Of a stretch of DNA of 64,000 nt, positions 1 through 8,454 are shown piece after piece. The stretch comes from CALKCV01 sp964609515 (lineage in GTDB: Bacteria; Cyanobacteriota; Cyanobacteriia; Cyanobacteriales; Microcoleaceae). The DNA lies in NCBI GenBank assembly GCA_964609515.1, contig CAZSTZ010000004.1, positions 1 through 64,000 on the forward strand, written 5' to 3'. The translations under genes and the position numbers were made by a program. The notes under the pieces are model-generated. The model searched no databases. It was not told the DNA's origin and saw only the letters and a list, made by a program, of their open reading frames with translations. The first letter of the stretch is position 1. Every line of letters begins with the position of its first letter.

Positions 1-53
1 CGTTCCCTAAAAGCGTTCAAATTTTGGGTTTATTCTTGCATTGAGATGCTCCC
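1..53 (-). mobile_element. MITE-A copy 1 (partial, runs off the window)
   Basis: The first 53 bases match the end of the short element seen complete at 868, 41007, 44469 and 59779: an AAGCGTT..., TTTATT..., GAGATGCTCCC terminus. It enters the tnpB reading frame just after the residues TEESY, so the last codons of that frame are element sequence. The remainder of the element lies outside the window. Confidence 0.7.
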
Positions 54-1288
54 TATAAGATTCCTCAGTTTCTACAAATTGCAATCCATATAATAGGCAA
101 AGTTGCTCGATTCTTTCCTTGAGTCTTGCAGTAGGAATTTGTACAAACTTTTGATTAGTTTTAGCACCTAACTCAATTGATTGTTTTTGACCTTTATTCC
201 AGCCAAAGACAACTGTACCAATTCCATGTTTAAGACAATGATTGATGATTAATCGTGCTGCTTTATTAACGGCATCCCGCATCTGGCGATTACGTTTTTC
301 AGTGATGCCAGCTAATCTTTTAGACCAAAATCCTTGTGGTTTATTTTCTTTAATTGTGGCAATTTGCTTATGATACCACTGATTTTTTGATTTGAGATGT
401 TTCCCATCAATAATAAAGCTATTGCCTTGGGTATCTACACAAGTTAGCCAGTTGTTTAAACCGTGGTCAATAGAAATAGCTTTATCCTGGTCTAACTTAA
501 CTGAGTGAATTTTCATCTCATAGACAAACTCGGTATAAAAGCAGCTATGACGGGGCAGAATCCTAATTTCTTTAATTGAATCCCAGTCTAAGTTGCAAGA
601 ATCGGAATATAGAATGCTTCCAATCCAAACCATGCTTTTACTTTGCGTCCTAATGGAACTCTAATTCCTTTATCGGTAATTTTCAACCATTTCTTAGGAT
701 AAGAAACGGTAAATAAACCCGGTTTTCGATAGTTAGGTGGTTTGGGTTTATCAGCCAATTCACCTTTCCAAAATAGCTTGAGTAGCTGTCTAAAACTACT
801 AAAAGATTCAACAACACCATTGCATATTTGTTGGGCACTAGAAGCATACATCGCATTAAAGTGTCTGGGGAGCATCCCATATTTGCAAAAATATTTTTTT
901 CACCGCGAGAATCTCAAATCTCGAACCTCTCTGACCTCCTACCTCTTACCTCGAAAACCTCTGATTACCTCGAAAACCTCTGATTACCTCGAAAACCATT
1001 AGCGAGATTGGCAACGTTGCCTCGCAACGCGGGGCGCGTTTTTGGCTTTATTCAAAATTGGGATGCACCCAGTGTCTGTTCCATTTCATTGGCCCGCAAA
1101 GCTCGCCTTTTTTGACAAATCGATTTTCGCGATTACCAAACTTGTCGGGCATAATAAACCGAACAATTAAACACCTTATTTGCCTCACCACACAAATATT
1201 CTAATACTGCCCGTAGGTCTTTATTTGGATGCAATAAGACCTGTTGGCATCCATAACTTTTGGTTTGTTTTTTAGTTTTTTTACTCAT
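54..1288 (-). pseudogene. tnpB: TnpB of an IS200/IS605-family element, broken by two MITE-A insertions and frameshifts
   Basis: TnpB is the RNA-guided RuvC-type nuclease carried by IS200/IS605 elements. The start (MSKKTKKQTK) is at 1288 and reads to a stop near 1133. The next recognisable block (FNAMYASSAQQ, then KPPNYRKPG) reads from about 859 down to 590. A further frameshift leads to the longest remaining piece, 633 to 54, which carries SIDHGLNNWLTCV, the RuvC-I region with its Asp, and FGWNKGQKQ further on. The C-terminal part with the zinc-finger cysteines is absent, because the frame runs into MITE-A at 53. A second MITE-A (868-1070) separates the N-terminal blocks and is flanked by an 8-bp duplication of tnpB sequence. 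The gene is divergent from tnpA, the IS605 arrangement. It cannot make a functional protein. Confidence 0.9.
868..1070 (-). mobile_element. MITE-A copy 2, inserted in tnpB with an 8-bp target duplication
   Basis: Terminal inverted repeats are GGGAGCATCCCA at the left and TGGGATGCACCC at the right. The element is flanked by AGTGTCTG on both sides (860-867 and 1071-1078). Inside are an ATATTTGCAAAAATA motif by the left end, TTTGGCTTTATTCAAAATT by the right end, and a short CCTCTGATTACCTCGAAAA tandem repeat. There is no coding potential, so it must be moved by a transposase encoded elsewhere. Confidence 0.85.
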
Positions 1289-1332
1289 GTTTCTATTATC
1301 ATCAAGATGTCGATAAATGTCAACCCATCAAC

Positions 1333-1744
1333 ATGAACGATCGACAAAAAATATACCGACAACGGGCGATCGTTCAGTAGGTTTGGCCCACGTTCATTTA
1401 GTCTGGATTCCCATGCATACGTAAGAAAGTATTAGTGGGCCAAGTCAAAATAAGATTGGCAGCTATCTTATCAGAAGTGGCCGCAGAAAAAGGTTGGTTA
1501 ATAAAAGGGTTAGAAATAGAGCTTTTTGCATGTTCATGTATTGGTAGAGCATGGGTCAGATATAGCAATTCATAAAATAGTCAAAGCTTTAAAAGGCAGG
1601 TCTTCTCGACTGTTGCGACAGGAATTTCCAGAGCTATGCAAACTGCCTAGTTTATGGACTCACAGCTATTTTTATGACACCACGGGGAAAGTCAGCACTG
1701 CCAAGATTCTGGAATACATCAACGACCCTCATCACGGCGGTTGA
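1333..1744 (+). pseudogene. tnpA: TnpA (Y1/HUH transposase) of the same IS605-type element, degenerate
   Basis: This is the remnant of the single-tyrosine transposase that moves IS200/IS605 elements as single-stranded DNA. Reading from ATG 1333 (MNDRQKIYRQ) there is an in-frame TAG at about 1378. The frame then shifts to VGLAHVHLVWIP, shifts again to KKVLVGQVKIRLAAIL, and shifts once more before HVHVLVEHGSD at 1526. The last block keeps the HUH motif (HVHVLVEH) and a Tyr in ILEYIND near the C-terminus, the expected positions of the catalytic residues. With one stop and at least two frameshifts it is dead. It is divergent from tnpB with a short intergenic region. Confidence 0.88.
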
Positions 1745-1786
1745 AACCGCCGTTCGCTTTTCCGCCCCGCGTTGAAACGACGGGGC
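1735..1786 (+). repeat. Twin hairpins at the tnpA-side end of the IS605-type element
   Basis: Two perfect hairpins lie in tandem over the end of tnpA. The first is CGGCGG-TTGAAA-CCGCCG (1735-1752). The second has GCCCCG and CGGGGC arms around CG-TTGAAA-CG (1764-1786). Both show the loop TTGAAA. IS200/IS605 elements carry subterminal hairpins that TnpA recognises, so these probably mark that end of the element. Confidence 0.55.
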
Positions 1787-2122
1787 GTGACCTTGCTCTC
1801 GTCATTTTTCCGTGTATCTCAATGCCAGAAAAAAACCAAGAGCGCGAAGCGTTGCGAGGTAACGAAGCAATCCCGCTTTTTGTCAATTGTCAATTGTTAA
1901 TTGCTCCATTCCAGTTTTTCAGAATAATTCCCAATTCCCCCTATTCCCTAAAATCGGCCTGTTCTTGGTTAGGGACTTGCAAAAAAATAAAGTACCAGTA
2001 TTGTAGGTCTGGCAGAGGGAACCGGAGCCCGACGTCGGTATTTTATTAAATTGCAACTCCCTTAGTCAAAAACTCAGGGCCGTCAACAAGTTGGCACTAA
2101 AATCTCAAATAGTTTAAGATCC

Positions 2123-2207
2123 GGAGTGGGCGAGGAACTAGAGAGCCGATCTTGAAACCCGGTTTTTATTCTCGGGTTTCACGGGCCGACTCTCCAGACT
2201 CCGCCCG
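2123..2207 (+). repeat. Long nested inverted repeat upstream of the ABC permease
   Basis: Three nested arm pairs are visible: GGAGTGGGCG with CTCCGCCC, GAGAGCCG with CGGGCCGACTCTC, and GAAACCCG with CGGGTTTC around a T-rich loop. The core resembles the AGAAACCCGG palindrome family found throughout the window. It could fold in the leader of the gene starting at 2240 or may simply be a repeat element. The rest of 1787-2239 holds repeat-like AATTGTCAATTG sequence and no gene that I can support. Confidence 0.5.
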
Positions 2208-2239
2208 CAAGTAATTCATTAGTAAATCTAAAATCGATT

Positions 2240-3130
2240 ATGAGTGGTAGCGTTACCCAACCTCAAAGGAATATCAATAACTCGCCAACAGCAGGGACAA
2301 ACGAATCGAGTTTTGGCACTTTGGTGGCAGAGTTCGTCCAAGAAACCTTAGCTTTAACCCGTCGGTTGTTTTTACAATTACAACGACGACCTTCAACTTT
2401 AATCGCCGGCATCATCCAACCGTTGATGTGGTTAATCCTGTTTGGGGCCTTGTTTGAGAATATTCCTCCGGGATTATTTGGAGAAAGCCAGAATTACGGA
2501 CAATTTCTCGGTGCCGGCGTTATCGTATTTACTGCTTTTGCAGGAGCGTTAAATGCTGGTTTGCCGGTGATGTTCGATCGCGAATTTGGCTTCCTCAATC
2601 GCTTGTTAGTAGCTCCACTAGCTTCCCGGTTTTCTATCGTTTTAGCTTCGGCAATCTTTATCGTCACCCTGAGTTTTATCCAAACGGCTTGTATCGTGAC
2701 TGCGGGTGCGTTTTTGGGGGCGGGGTTGCCAGGTTTCGGAGGACTTTTGGCCATCGCCCTCATCGTTTTGTTATTAGTATTTGGGGTAACTGCTTTAAGT
2801 CTGGGGCTGGCTTTTGCCATGCCGGGTCACGTCGAATTAATTGCGGTAATTTTTGTGACCAATCTACCGTTATTGTTTGCTAGCACTGCCCTGGCACCTC
2901 TGTCTTTTATGCCTACTTGGCTGCAAGTGGTGGCTAGCTTAAATCCTCTCAGTTACGCGATCGAGCCTATTCGCTATCTATATCTACATCAAAATTGGTC
3001 TTTAGCTAGCGTGGTTATGGAAGCTCCTTTTGCTACGATTACTTTTGGGGGAGCAATGCTAGTTTTGCTATCCTTCGCCATTGCTTCTATATTGCTAATT
3101 CAACCACTTTTGCGCCGTCGTTTTGCATAA
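2240..3130 (+). CDS. ABC-2 type transporter permease
   Basis: This is the membrane subunit of an ABC-2 family exporter (the drug/polysaccharide type related to DrrB and NodJ), acting in the cytoplasmic membrane. At 296 residues it has the family's usual size. After a polar N-terminus of about 35 residues, the amphipathic stretch QLQRRPSTLIAGIIQPLMWL leads into six hydrophobic segments, and the motif SFMPTWLQVVASLNPLSYAIEPIRYL (the ABC-2 signature before the last helix) is clear. No ATP-binding partner gene is adjacent: the DNA upstream is a dead IS element and the next gene is a small exported protein. The ATPase may therefore be encoded elsewhere, or may have been separated from it here. The Shine-Dalgarno before ATG 2240 is weak. 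Substrate unknown. Confidence 0.88.
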   Translation: MSGSVTQPQRNINNSPTAGTNESSFGTLVAEFVQETLALTRRLFLQLQRRPSTLIAGIIQPLMWLILFGALFENIPPGLFGESQNYGQFLGAGVIVFTAFAGALNAGLPVMFDREFGFLNRLLVAPLASRFSIVLASAIFIVTLSFIQTACIVTAGAFLGAGLPGFGGLLAIALIVLLLVFGVTALSLGLAFAMPGHVELIAVIFVTNLPLLFASTALAPLSFMPTWLQVVASLNPLSYAIEPIRYLYLHQNWSLASVVMEAPFATITFGGAMLVLLSFAIASILLIQPLLRRRFA

Positions 3131-3198
3131 TGGCTAATAGCTAATTGTTACTTGCAATTAGCTATTAACAACTAACAATTAAAAAAGGAGACAAAAAT

Positions 3199-3555
3199 AT
3201 GAAACTGAAACTTTTTACCGGAATTGTTGTTAGCAGTTTAGTTGGTGGTATCGGCGTTTTCTTGTTACCAAAACCAACTTTAGCTAATCCATATAATGAG
3301 GGGAATATTAACCCTCTGGAAGATTTGCAAACCGTAGATAATCCAGACCCTTTTTCTAATGGGGGCGGGTTAGGAATGTTCGATTTACTGCATCGATCGC
3401 GCTTGGGAATTAATCAAGATCTGAGCCAGTTTACCACGGAACAACGGCAAAGTATCAACAATGAAGCAGCACAATTTCGTGCCAGGCAACAACAGCTTAT
3501 CCAGCAGCAAACTAATGAAGGCGAAATGGTAGAAAATAACGAAGTTGCGCCTTAA
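3199..3555 (+). CDS. Small exported protein, unknown function
   Basis: A strong Shine-Dalgarno (AAAAGGAGACAAAA) precedes ATG 3199. The 118-residue product starts with a classic signal peptide: Lys at 2 and 4, a hydrophobic core to about residue 24, then PTLANP, with likely cleavage after LANP or just before it. The mature part is polar, with a Gly-rich GGGLGMFDLLHRS segment followed by a Gln/Glu-rich helix (ARQQQLIQQQTNEG). No family is recognised. It follows the ABC permease by 68 bases and may be cotranscribed with it. Periplasmic or secreted location is inferred. Confidence 0.75.
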   Translation: MKLKLFTGIVVSSLVGGIGVFLLPKPTLANPYNEGNINPLEDLQTVDNPDPFSNGGGLGMFDLLHRSRLGINQDLSQFTTEQRQSINNEAAQFRARQQQLIQQQTNEGEMVENNEVAP

Positions 3556-3676
3556 TCAAAAATAAATGCTTTTTGTCTATTGTTTATTGTCAATACTTAA
3601 TTTTTCGGTGAAAGTTTTTTTGCTTTCGTTGCAAGTTGCTCCCAATAAACGAGGAGTAAAGAAATAGAAACTCGGT

Positions 3677-3776
3677 NNNNNNNNNNNNNNNNNNNNNNNN
3701 NNNNNNNNNNNNNNNNNNNNNNNNNNNNNNNNNNNNNNNNNNNNNNNNNNNNNNNNNNNNNNNNNNNNNNNNNNNN
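3677..3776. other. Assembly gap (100 N) in a palindromic repeat cluster
   Basis: There are exactly 100 undetermined bases, so the length is a placeholder. On the right side (3777-3870) lie tandem copies of AAAAAGCACAGAAACCCGG, and on the left side the truncated AGAAACTCGGT. The unresolved bases are therefore almost certainly more copies of this palindrome. The rest of 3556-3918 has AT-rich sequence and a GAACAGGCAAGATGCCTGTT hairpin at about 3889-3909, with no gene. Confidence 0.9.
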
Positions 3777-3888
3777 TTTTTGAAAAAGCACAGAAACCCG
3801 GTTTTTTGAAAAAGCACAGAAACCCGGTTTTTTGAAAAAGCACAGAAACCCGGTTTTGCCGAAATTACCGGGTTTCTAATTCTTGCGA

Positions 3889-3912
3889 ACAGGCAAGATG
3901 CCTGTTCTACGT
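3889..3912. repeat. GAACAGGC palindrome
   Basis: GAACAGGCAAGATGCCTGTT is an imperfect palindrome followed by CTACG. Related copies occur near 15246, 24164, 24994-25065, and inside a coding region at 27077. Confidence 0.6.
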
Positions 3913-3918
3913 TCCCAA

Positions 3919-5004
3919 TTAAGCCAAGGAAGAGGCCGACTCTTGAGTTCGAGCAAAAATCATCCGACCGGCAGAAGTCTGTAGGGAACTGGTAACGATA
4001 ACTCTAACCTCGTCGCCCACATAATCGCTGCCGGACTCTACCACCACCATGGTGCCGTCATCGAGATAGCCGATGCCTTGAGATGGTTCTTTCCCTTCCT
4101 TGCGAATTTTCAACTCGATACTATCCCCGGGTAAATAGGTCGGACGGAGTGCCTGAGTCAAATCGTTAATATTTAAGACCGTCACTTTTTGCAAGTGGGC
4201 GACTTGAGACAAATTGTAATCGTTAGTCAGCATAGTGCCATTAATTTCTTGGGCAAAACGGACTAACTTAGCATCTACTGTAGCCACGTCGTCGTAGTCT
4301 GCCCAGTGGATAGAAATGCGCTCTGGATAAGTTTCCTTAATCCTATTTAGTATTTCTAAACCCCGCCTGCCTCGGACTCGCTTTTGGTCGTTAGAGGCGT
4401 CGGCTATTAACTGTAATTCTTGCAATACAAACTGGGGAACGAGAATTTGACCTTCCATGAAACCGGTTTCTAAGAGGGTTTCGATGCGTCCGTCGATGAT
4501 GCAGCTAGTATCCAATACTTTCGTCGAGGCAGACTTGAGAGTTCCTTCTGCCACTAAAACCGTATCTAAGCTATTAGGATTAATCAGTCTTAATAAACCG
4601 CGACCGTGAGTATCGGCCAGGTTGACTCCGGTAATGCCTAACATGAAGCTGCCGAGTACGGCCACCAGGGGCTTGATAAAGCCAAACTCTTTAGGAATGG
4701 GCAGCAAGAATAGAGGAGCTAGCATCAGGTTGGCCACTAAAAGACCGACGATGAGACCGATGGCTCTAGTCAGCAATACCTCTAGGGGCATTTGCCTGAC
4801 TTGGACTTCTATGCGTCTATAGGTAGTTTGAAAGACTAAACCGATGACAAAGCCTATTAATGCAGTAAAAGCAGCCAATACCGATCGCAAGCCTTCTATA
4901 TTAGTGACTTGTGCGAGTATGTTGGGTGGCAGGACTTCGATGCTGTAAAAGCCTATGCCTGCTCCTGCGAGTATGAATGAAAAAATGATGATTGCATCAA
5001 GCAT
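3919..5004 (-). CDS. PIN/TRAM domain membrane protein
   Basis: This 361-residue protein is of the YacL-like cyanobacterial type. Residues 1 to about 125 hold four hydrophobic segments (MLDAIIIFSFILAGAG first). A PIN-type nuclease domain starts at VLDTSCIIDGRI with acidic residues in its typical positions (DTSCIIDGR, DYNLSQVA), and the end is a TRAM-like RNA-binding domain (GIGYLDDGTMVVVESGSDYVGDEVRVIVTSSLQT). A membrane-anchored ribonuclease is expected from the architecture, but the physiological substrate is not known. I start at 5004 because the longer reading begins inside the TAATGGG heptamer array and would add residues derived purely from that repeat. Confidence 0.87.
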   Translation of the reverse strand: MLDAIIIFSFILAGAGIGFYSIEVLPPNILAQVTNIEGLRSVLAAFTALIGFVIGLVFQTTYRRIEVQVRQMPLEVLLTRAIGLIVGLLVANLMLAPLFLLPIPKEFGFIKPLVAVLGSFMLGITGVNLADTHGRGLLRLINPNSLDTVLVAEGTLKSASTKVLDTSCIIDGRIETLLETGFMEGQILVPQFVLQELQLIADASNDQKRVRGRRGLEILNRIKETYPERISIHWADYDDVATVDAKLVRFAQEINGTMLTNDYNLSQVAHLQKVTVLNINDLTQALRPTYLPGDSIELKIRKEGKEPSQGIGYLDDGTMVVVESGSDYVGDEVRVIVTSSLQTSAGRMIFARTQESASSLA

Positions 5005-5020
5005 GATTTTATAAATTTGG

Positions 5021-5062
5021 TAATGGGTAATGGGTAATGGGTAATGGGTAATGGGTAATGGG
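5021..5062. repeat. TAATGGG heptamer tandem repeat
   Basis: Six perfect TAATGGG units lie immediately upstream of the PIN/TRAM start codon. This is the short tandemly repeated heptamer type known from filamentous cyanobacteria. The same unit recurs at 12478. Confidence 0.9.
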
Positions 5063-5219
5063 TAATTGAGCAAATAACAACTTCTTTACCATTCCCCTTT
5101 TTTGGGCAGGCTGCCCTTGTTAATCTATTATATCTTTCACCAGAAAATGCTAGGGCATTCAGCAAGGGAATAAGACCCTTATTAAAGAAATTTAAAGTTT
5201 TTTTCAGAAATTAAAAAGT

Positions 5220-6473
5220 ATGTCTTCTGGCTTAAATGCTAAGGTCAAGGTCGGAAATTACCAGCTGCCAAGTTCGGCTTACCTTCATATTCCTTTTTGT
5301 CGGCGGCGATGTTTTTATTGCGATTTTCCCGTTTATGTGGTGGGCGATCGCAAGGATGGCAATAATTCTGCGGCCATATGCCGATATCTGGCAGTGTTAG
5401 AAGAAGAAATTAGCATAACCGAGTCTTTTTGTCAACCCCTCGAAACGGTTTTTTTTGGCGGTGGCACTCCGTCGTTGCTGACTGCGGGGCAAGTTGAAGG
5501 GATTATCGAGGCTTTGGATTGCAAATTTGGTATTGCTGCCGATGCGGAAATTTCTATAGAAATGGACCCGGGCACTTTCGACGAGGAAAAGATTCGGGGA
5601 TATCGGGCCGCAGGTATTAATCGGGTGAGTCTGGGGGTTCAAGCTTTTGAGGATGAATTGTTGGCCCTTTGCGGGCGATCGCATCGGGTAGCGGATATTT
5701 ACGAAGCCATAGATTTACTACATAAGGCAGAAATTGTCAATATCGGCATCGACTTAATTTCGGGGTTGCCCCAGCAAACGATGGAAAGGTGGGAGTTTTC
5801 TTTGGAGGGGGCGATCGCTCTTTCTCCAACTCATATATCTTGCTACGACCTGATCGTAGAACCGAAAACCCCTTTTGCCCGTTACTACGAAGCGGGGGAA
5901 AGACCCTTGCCGACAGAGGAGATGACGGCCCAGATGTATCGGCGGGCGCGAGAGTTGCTGGTGGGGGCGGGTTACGAACATTACGAAATCTCGAATTATG
6001 CTAGGGCGGGCTATCAATGCCGGCACAACCGAGTATATTGGGAGAATAGGCCCTATTACGCTTTTGGCATGGGGGCGGCTAGTTATGTCGGGGGGCAGAG
6101 ATTGACTCGAAGAAGGAGGACTGGGGAATATTACGAATGGGTGCGATCGCTACAAGCAGGTAAAGAAACTACCAAGACAGGTTTAGAAACCGATCGGGAC
6201 AAGCTTTTAGAAACGCTGATGTTAGGGTTGCGTTTGGCAGAAGGTCTGAGTTTGGAGCTTTTAGAGCGAGAATTCGGGCCCGAGATGCTAGAGCAAATTT
6301 GGGTTTGTTTGCAACCTTACTTAGAGTTGGGATGGGTAGAGGTTATTGCTGTTAATGGGGAATTAGTCTCCCACAAGGGGGATATCCCTCATATCGGTCG
6401 TTTGAGATTGACCGCTCCGGAGGGATTTTTGTTTTCCAATACGGTGTTAGCTGCCCTATTTAGCATTTTTTGA
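5220..6473 (+). CDS. hemW: Radical SAM heme chaperone HemW
   Basis: HemW is a HemN-like radical SAM protein now regarded as a heme chaperone that delivers heme to membrane hemoproteins, not as a coproporphyrinogen dehydrogenase. The 4Fe-4S/SAM motif is C27-x3-C31-x2-C34 (HIPFCRRRCFYCDFPV). GGGTPS follows, then DPGTF, the SLGVQAFEDELL segment, GIDLISGLPQQT and ISCYDL in the order expected of the family. The C-terminal HemN_C domain spans about 295-400 (LETLMLGLRLAEGL). At 417 residues it is of normal length. The extra cysteine typical of true HemN is not evident at the motif, supporting HemW. It stands alone and is divergent from the PIN/TRAM gene. Confidence 0.93.
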   Translation: MSSGLNAKVKVGNYQLPSSAYLHIPFCRRRCFYCDFPVYVVGDRKDGNNSAAICRYLAVLEEEISITESFCQPLETVFFGGGTPSLLTAGQVEGIIEALDCKFGIAADAEISIEMDPGTFDEEKIRGYRAAGINRVSLGVQAFEDELLALCGRSHRVADIYEAIDLLHKAEIVNIGIDLISGLPQQTMERWEFSLEGAIALSPTHISCYDLIVEPKTPFARYYEAGERPLPTEEMTAQMYRRARELLVGAGYEHYEISNYARAGYQCRHNRVYWENRPYYAFGMGAASYVGGQRLTRRRRTGEYYEWVRSLQAGKETTKTGLETDRDKLLETLMLGLRLAEGLSLELLEREFGPEMLEQIWVCLQPYLELGWVEVIAVNGELVSHKGDIPHIGRLRLTAPEGFLFSNTVLAALFSIF

Positions 6474-6495
6474 TTTTCGTTGCGTCGCTCTAGTT

Positions 6496-6530
6496 AGTAA
6501 TTCTACCTGGGTATAATTCGTAGAATTACT
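6496..6530. promoter_or_regulatory. 11-bp perfect inverted repeat between hemW and a DUF1830 gene
   Basis: AGTAATTCTAC and GTAGAATTACT flank a 13-base loop. A CTGGGTAT/TTGGGTAT direct repeat is interleaved with the arms. There is no T-run, so it is not an ordinary terminator and could be an operator. Nothing else was recognised in 6474-6768 except a TATAAT at 6681-6686 that could be the -10 of the gene at 6769. Confidence 0.35.
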
Positions 6531-6768
6531 TGGGTATCTGCGAACATGGGATGGGAAAGTTATAAGTAATTTAAGGGGGAGAGTCCCAAGCTTAAAAGCA
6601 AAACTTATGCTAAGAAATGTTCAAAAATTTGACTGTTAAGAAAGGTAAAAAAAGAGAATGCAAGTCGATCCCCGGTGGTTTATAATGAAAGAGTAGGCGA
6701 TCGCAAACTTTAAAGTTAGCGGGGATGGCCGACAGGTAAAAAAACTGAGTAAGGAACTAAAAATTATC

Positions 6769-7029
6769 ATGCTAGGACTGAACAAACGGCCTGGAAAAGA
6801 GGAGCGGGAAATTCTCTGCTGCTACGTCAATGCTACTAGCAAGGCGCAAATTGCAAGGATTAGTAATATCCCGAATTGGTACTTGGAACACGTTGTTTTT
6901 CCCGGGGAGCGTTTTTTGTTTGAAGCGCTACCAGAAGCCGAATTAGAAATTTATCAATCTTTAGAAACTGGAGAGATAATGGGGGATAGATTGGGATGCG
7001 ATCGCTTAAAGGTCGAGGAGGGAACTTAG
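6769..7029 (+). CDS. DUF1830 protein (copy 1)
   Basis: This 86-residue protein belongs to DUF1830, a family almost confined to cyanobacteria with no known function. The family core is clear: ILCCYVNATSKAQIARI, then W-Y-L-E-H-VVFPGERFLFEA and AELEIYQS. It is mostly short beta strands with an ILCCY opening. Three paralogues lie in this window (also 8870 and 25069), each differing strongly at the N-terminus. A good intrinsic terminator follows 42 bases after the stop, so it is probably a single-gene transcript. Confidence 0.85.
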   Translation: MLGLNKRPGKEEREILCCYVNATSKAQIARISNIPNWYLEHVVFPGERFLFEALPEAELEIYQSLETGEIMGDRLGCDRLKVEEGT

Positions 7030-7070
7030 TCAATTATTAATTTATCTCCATTGAATTAGTATTAGTTGAA

Positions 7071-7141
7071 GTAGGTTAATTTGAGGTAAAATTCCTAGAA
7101 TTTTTCTAGTTAAAGCGCCTCAACTAAACCTACTTTTTTTT
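7071..7141 (+). terminator. Intrinsic terminator after DUF1830 copy 1
   Basis: The arms GTAGGTTAATTTGAGG (7071-7086) and CCTCAACTAAACCTAC (7118-7133) pair over nearly their whole length and are followed at once by eight T. The loop contains a small internal CTAGAA/TTCTAG hairpin. Confidence 0.8.
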
Positions 7142-7495
7142 TGATATTCGTGGTTGAGTATCAATTATCAATTAACAAGTTCCCAGTTAACAATTAACAA
7201 GTTCCCAATTAACAATTGGGTTTTCGGTGTGGGAGTCGGACTCTGATTTGAGGCGATAAGGGCGATCGACTTGGAGCAAAGAAATTGGAAAAATAAAAAA
7301 TGTTTTTTGAGGGTTGGCTGTAAGAAGGTCGGTAAAATTCCTCAAAGCCCTTAAGGAATAGGCAGGCGATCGAAAAGAGCTTCGACTCTGCCAAAAGTGA
7401 GAGAAATAATCTTGACAAATCTACCAAAAGAAAGATGCAGGAGTTTGAGGGTAGAAAGAATAATAAATAGATAGCTAAAAGATTAGTTCAGTTCG
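7142..7495. other. Non-coding spacer with simple repeats
   Basis: It holds repeated ATTAACAAGTTCCCA-type sequence at 7160-7215, then G/A-rich DNA. No open frame here has a family match or a convincing start signal. Confidence 0.6.
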
Positions 7496-7530
7496 ACTTT
7501 GCCCTTATAAAACTGTAGGATGCCCTAAAA

Positions 7531-7728
7531 ATGAACGATCGGTTGCAGAGTATGGCGGTTGCATCCAAGCAACAAACTGTTTCGAGGTGTCGCTTTTGTC
7601 AAAACTACAAGCCATTAAAAGGTCACACCGGTTTTTGCCGCAAGCTCAACGCACCAGTGGTGGGTAAGTGGAAGAGTTGTTGTTTGGCAGCGCCGCCGTT
7701 TGCAGCTTCTTGGGAAAATAGGCGATAA
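7531..7728 (+). CDS. Small Cys-rich cyanobacterial protein (copy 1)
   Basis: The product has 65 residues with cysteines arranged C-x2-C-x12-C, then a C-C pair (CRFCQNYKPLKGHTGFCRKL ... WKSCC), a spacing that could bind a metal such as zinc. The tail is LAAPPF. It resembles a conserved but unnamed family of small cyanobacterial proteins that I know only by pattern; no function is known. A nearly identical copy is at 8495. The duplicated block includes some 35 bases upstream (ACTGTAGGATGCCC before the start) and the hairpin downstream, so gene and flanks were copied together. The start ATG 7531 is shared by both copies. Confidence 0.72.
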   Translation: MNDRLQSMAVASKQQTVSRCRFCQNYKPLKGHTGFCRKLNAPVVGKWKSCCLAAPPFAASWENRR

Positions 7729-7756
7729 ATCGACTGTTGCCAGTCAAAAACTGTTT

Positions 7757-7798
7757 GTTGCTTTAAACAACAACTAATTGAGCCTATAATTCACATTT
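7757..7798 (+). repeat. Conserved 3-prime flank of the Cys-rich gene, copy 1
   Basis: A TTGTTGCTTTAAACAACAA hairpin followed by CTAATTGAGCCTATAATTC occurs after both Cys-rich genes (second copy about 8715-8752), and each is followed by TTTGTTGGTTT. It may be a weak terminator or part of the duplication. Confidence 0.55.
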
Positions 7799-8454
7799 TT
7801 TTTGTTGGTTTTTCATCAATAAAAAAACCAAAAATCAAATAGTGAAAAACAAAGCTAGAATGAATTTTTGCTTGGGCGTAGGATTGATTGCAAATTTGCT
7901 GTTTGATAGTTGATACTTAGGTTAAATCTAGCAAAACATCCTATTTGATTAGAATTTTGGGTTGCTTCAAACCTTTGCTACACAATAAGTTTTGAGTTGG
8001 CACGGCTTACCTGAATTAAGTCGACAACATGATTTTTGAAGACTGTTTTAATCGTTGAAAAATTCGGCTCTTCGGTATAAAGTATGCTAAATTATTACTT
8101 TCGGGAACGGGGAACGGGGAACGGGGAACGGGTTTGGGATTTTTTCTTTACTAATCAGTACATTTAATTAGTAAATAATTTTGATTAACTGGCGATTGCG
8201 TCATTTTTAATGTTGTTCTTCCCTGTTAAGAGTTCCCTGTTAAGAGTTCCCGAAAGCGTAAAATTTAGTTTTAGCAGATTAAGTACCGAAGAGCCAAAAA
8301 TTCGAGGGAGTAAAACCAATACTTTAGACCTGCCTAGTTTAACCAAAATTTATTTTTCTTTTAAAACATCATTAACCTCCAATTCCAGTTCGTGTCTTAT
8401 GATTGGAATTGACAATAAAAAAACGGATGGTCTCGATCGTAAAAAATTAATTCC
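7799..8454. other. Non-coding spacer between the two Cys-rich genes
   Basis: AT-rich DNA with a heptamer array (GGGGAAC, 8103-8132) and a GTTAAGAGTTCCC direct repeat at 8225-8251 that recurs at 51365. The 90-codon frame at 8210-8482 lacks a family signature and starts inside the repeat, so I leave the region without a gene. Confidence 0.55.
8103..8132. repeat. GGGGAAC heptamer tandem repeat
   Basis: About four units of GGGGAAC in tandem, another heptamer array of the cyanobacterial short-tandem-repeat type. Confidence 0.85.

Noticed and set aside
1803..1860. Possible further MITE-A end (TGTATCTCAATGCC)
   Set aside because: Only a few bases resemble the terminus and no partner end or target duplication was found.
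1741..2049. 102-codon plus-strand frame after tnpA
   Set aside because: Reads through the IS hairpins and AATTGTCAATTG repeats; no domain, no start signal.
5004..5165. N-terminal extension of the PIN/TRAM protein and an overlapping frame
   Set aside because: The extra residues are a translation of the TAATGGG array.
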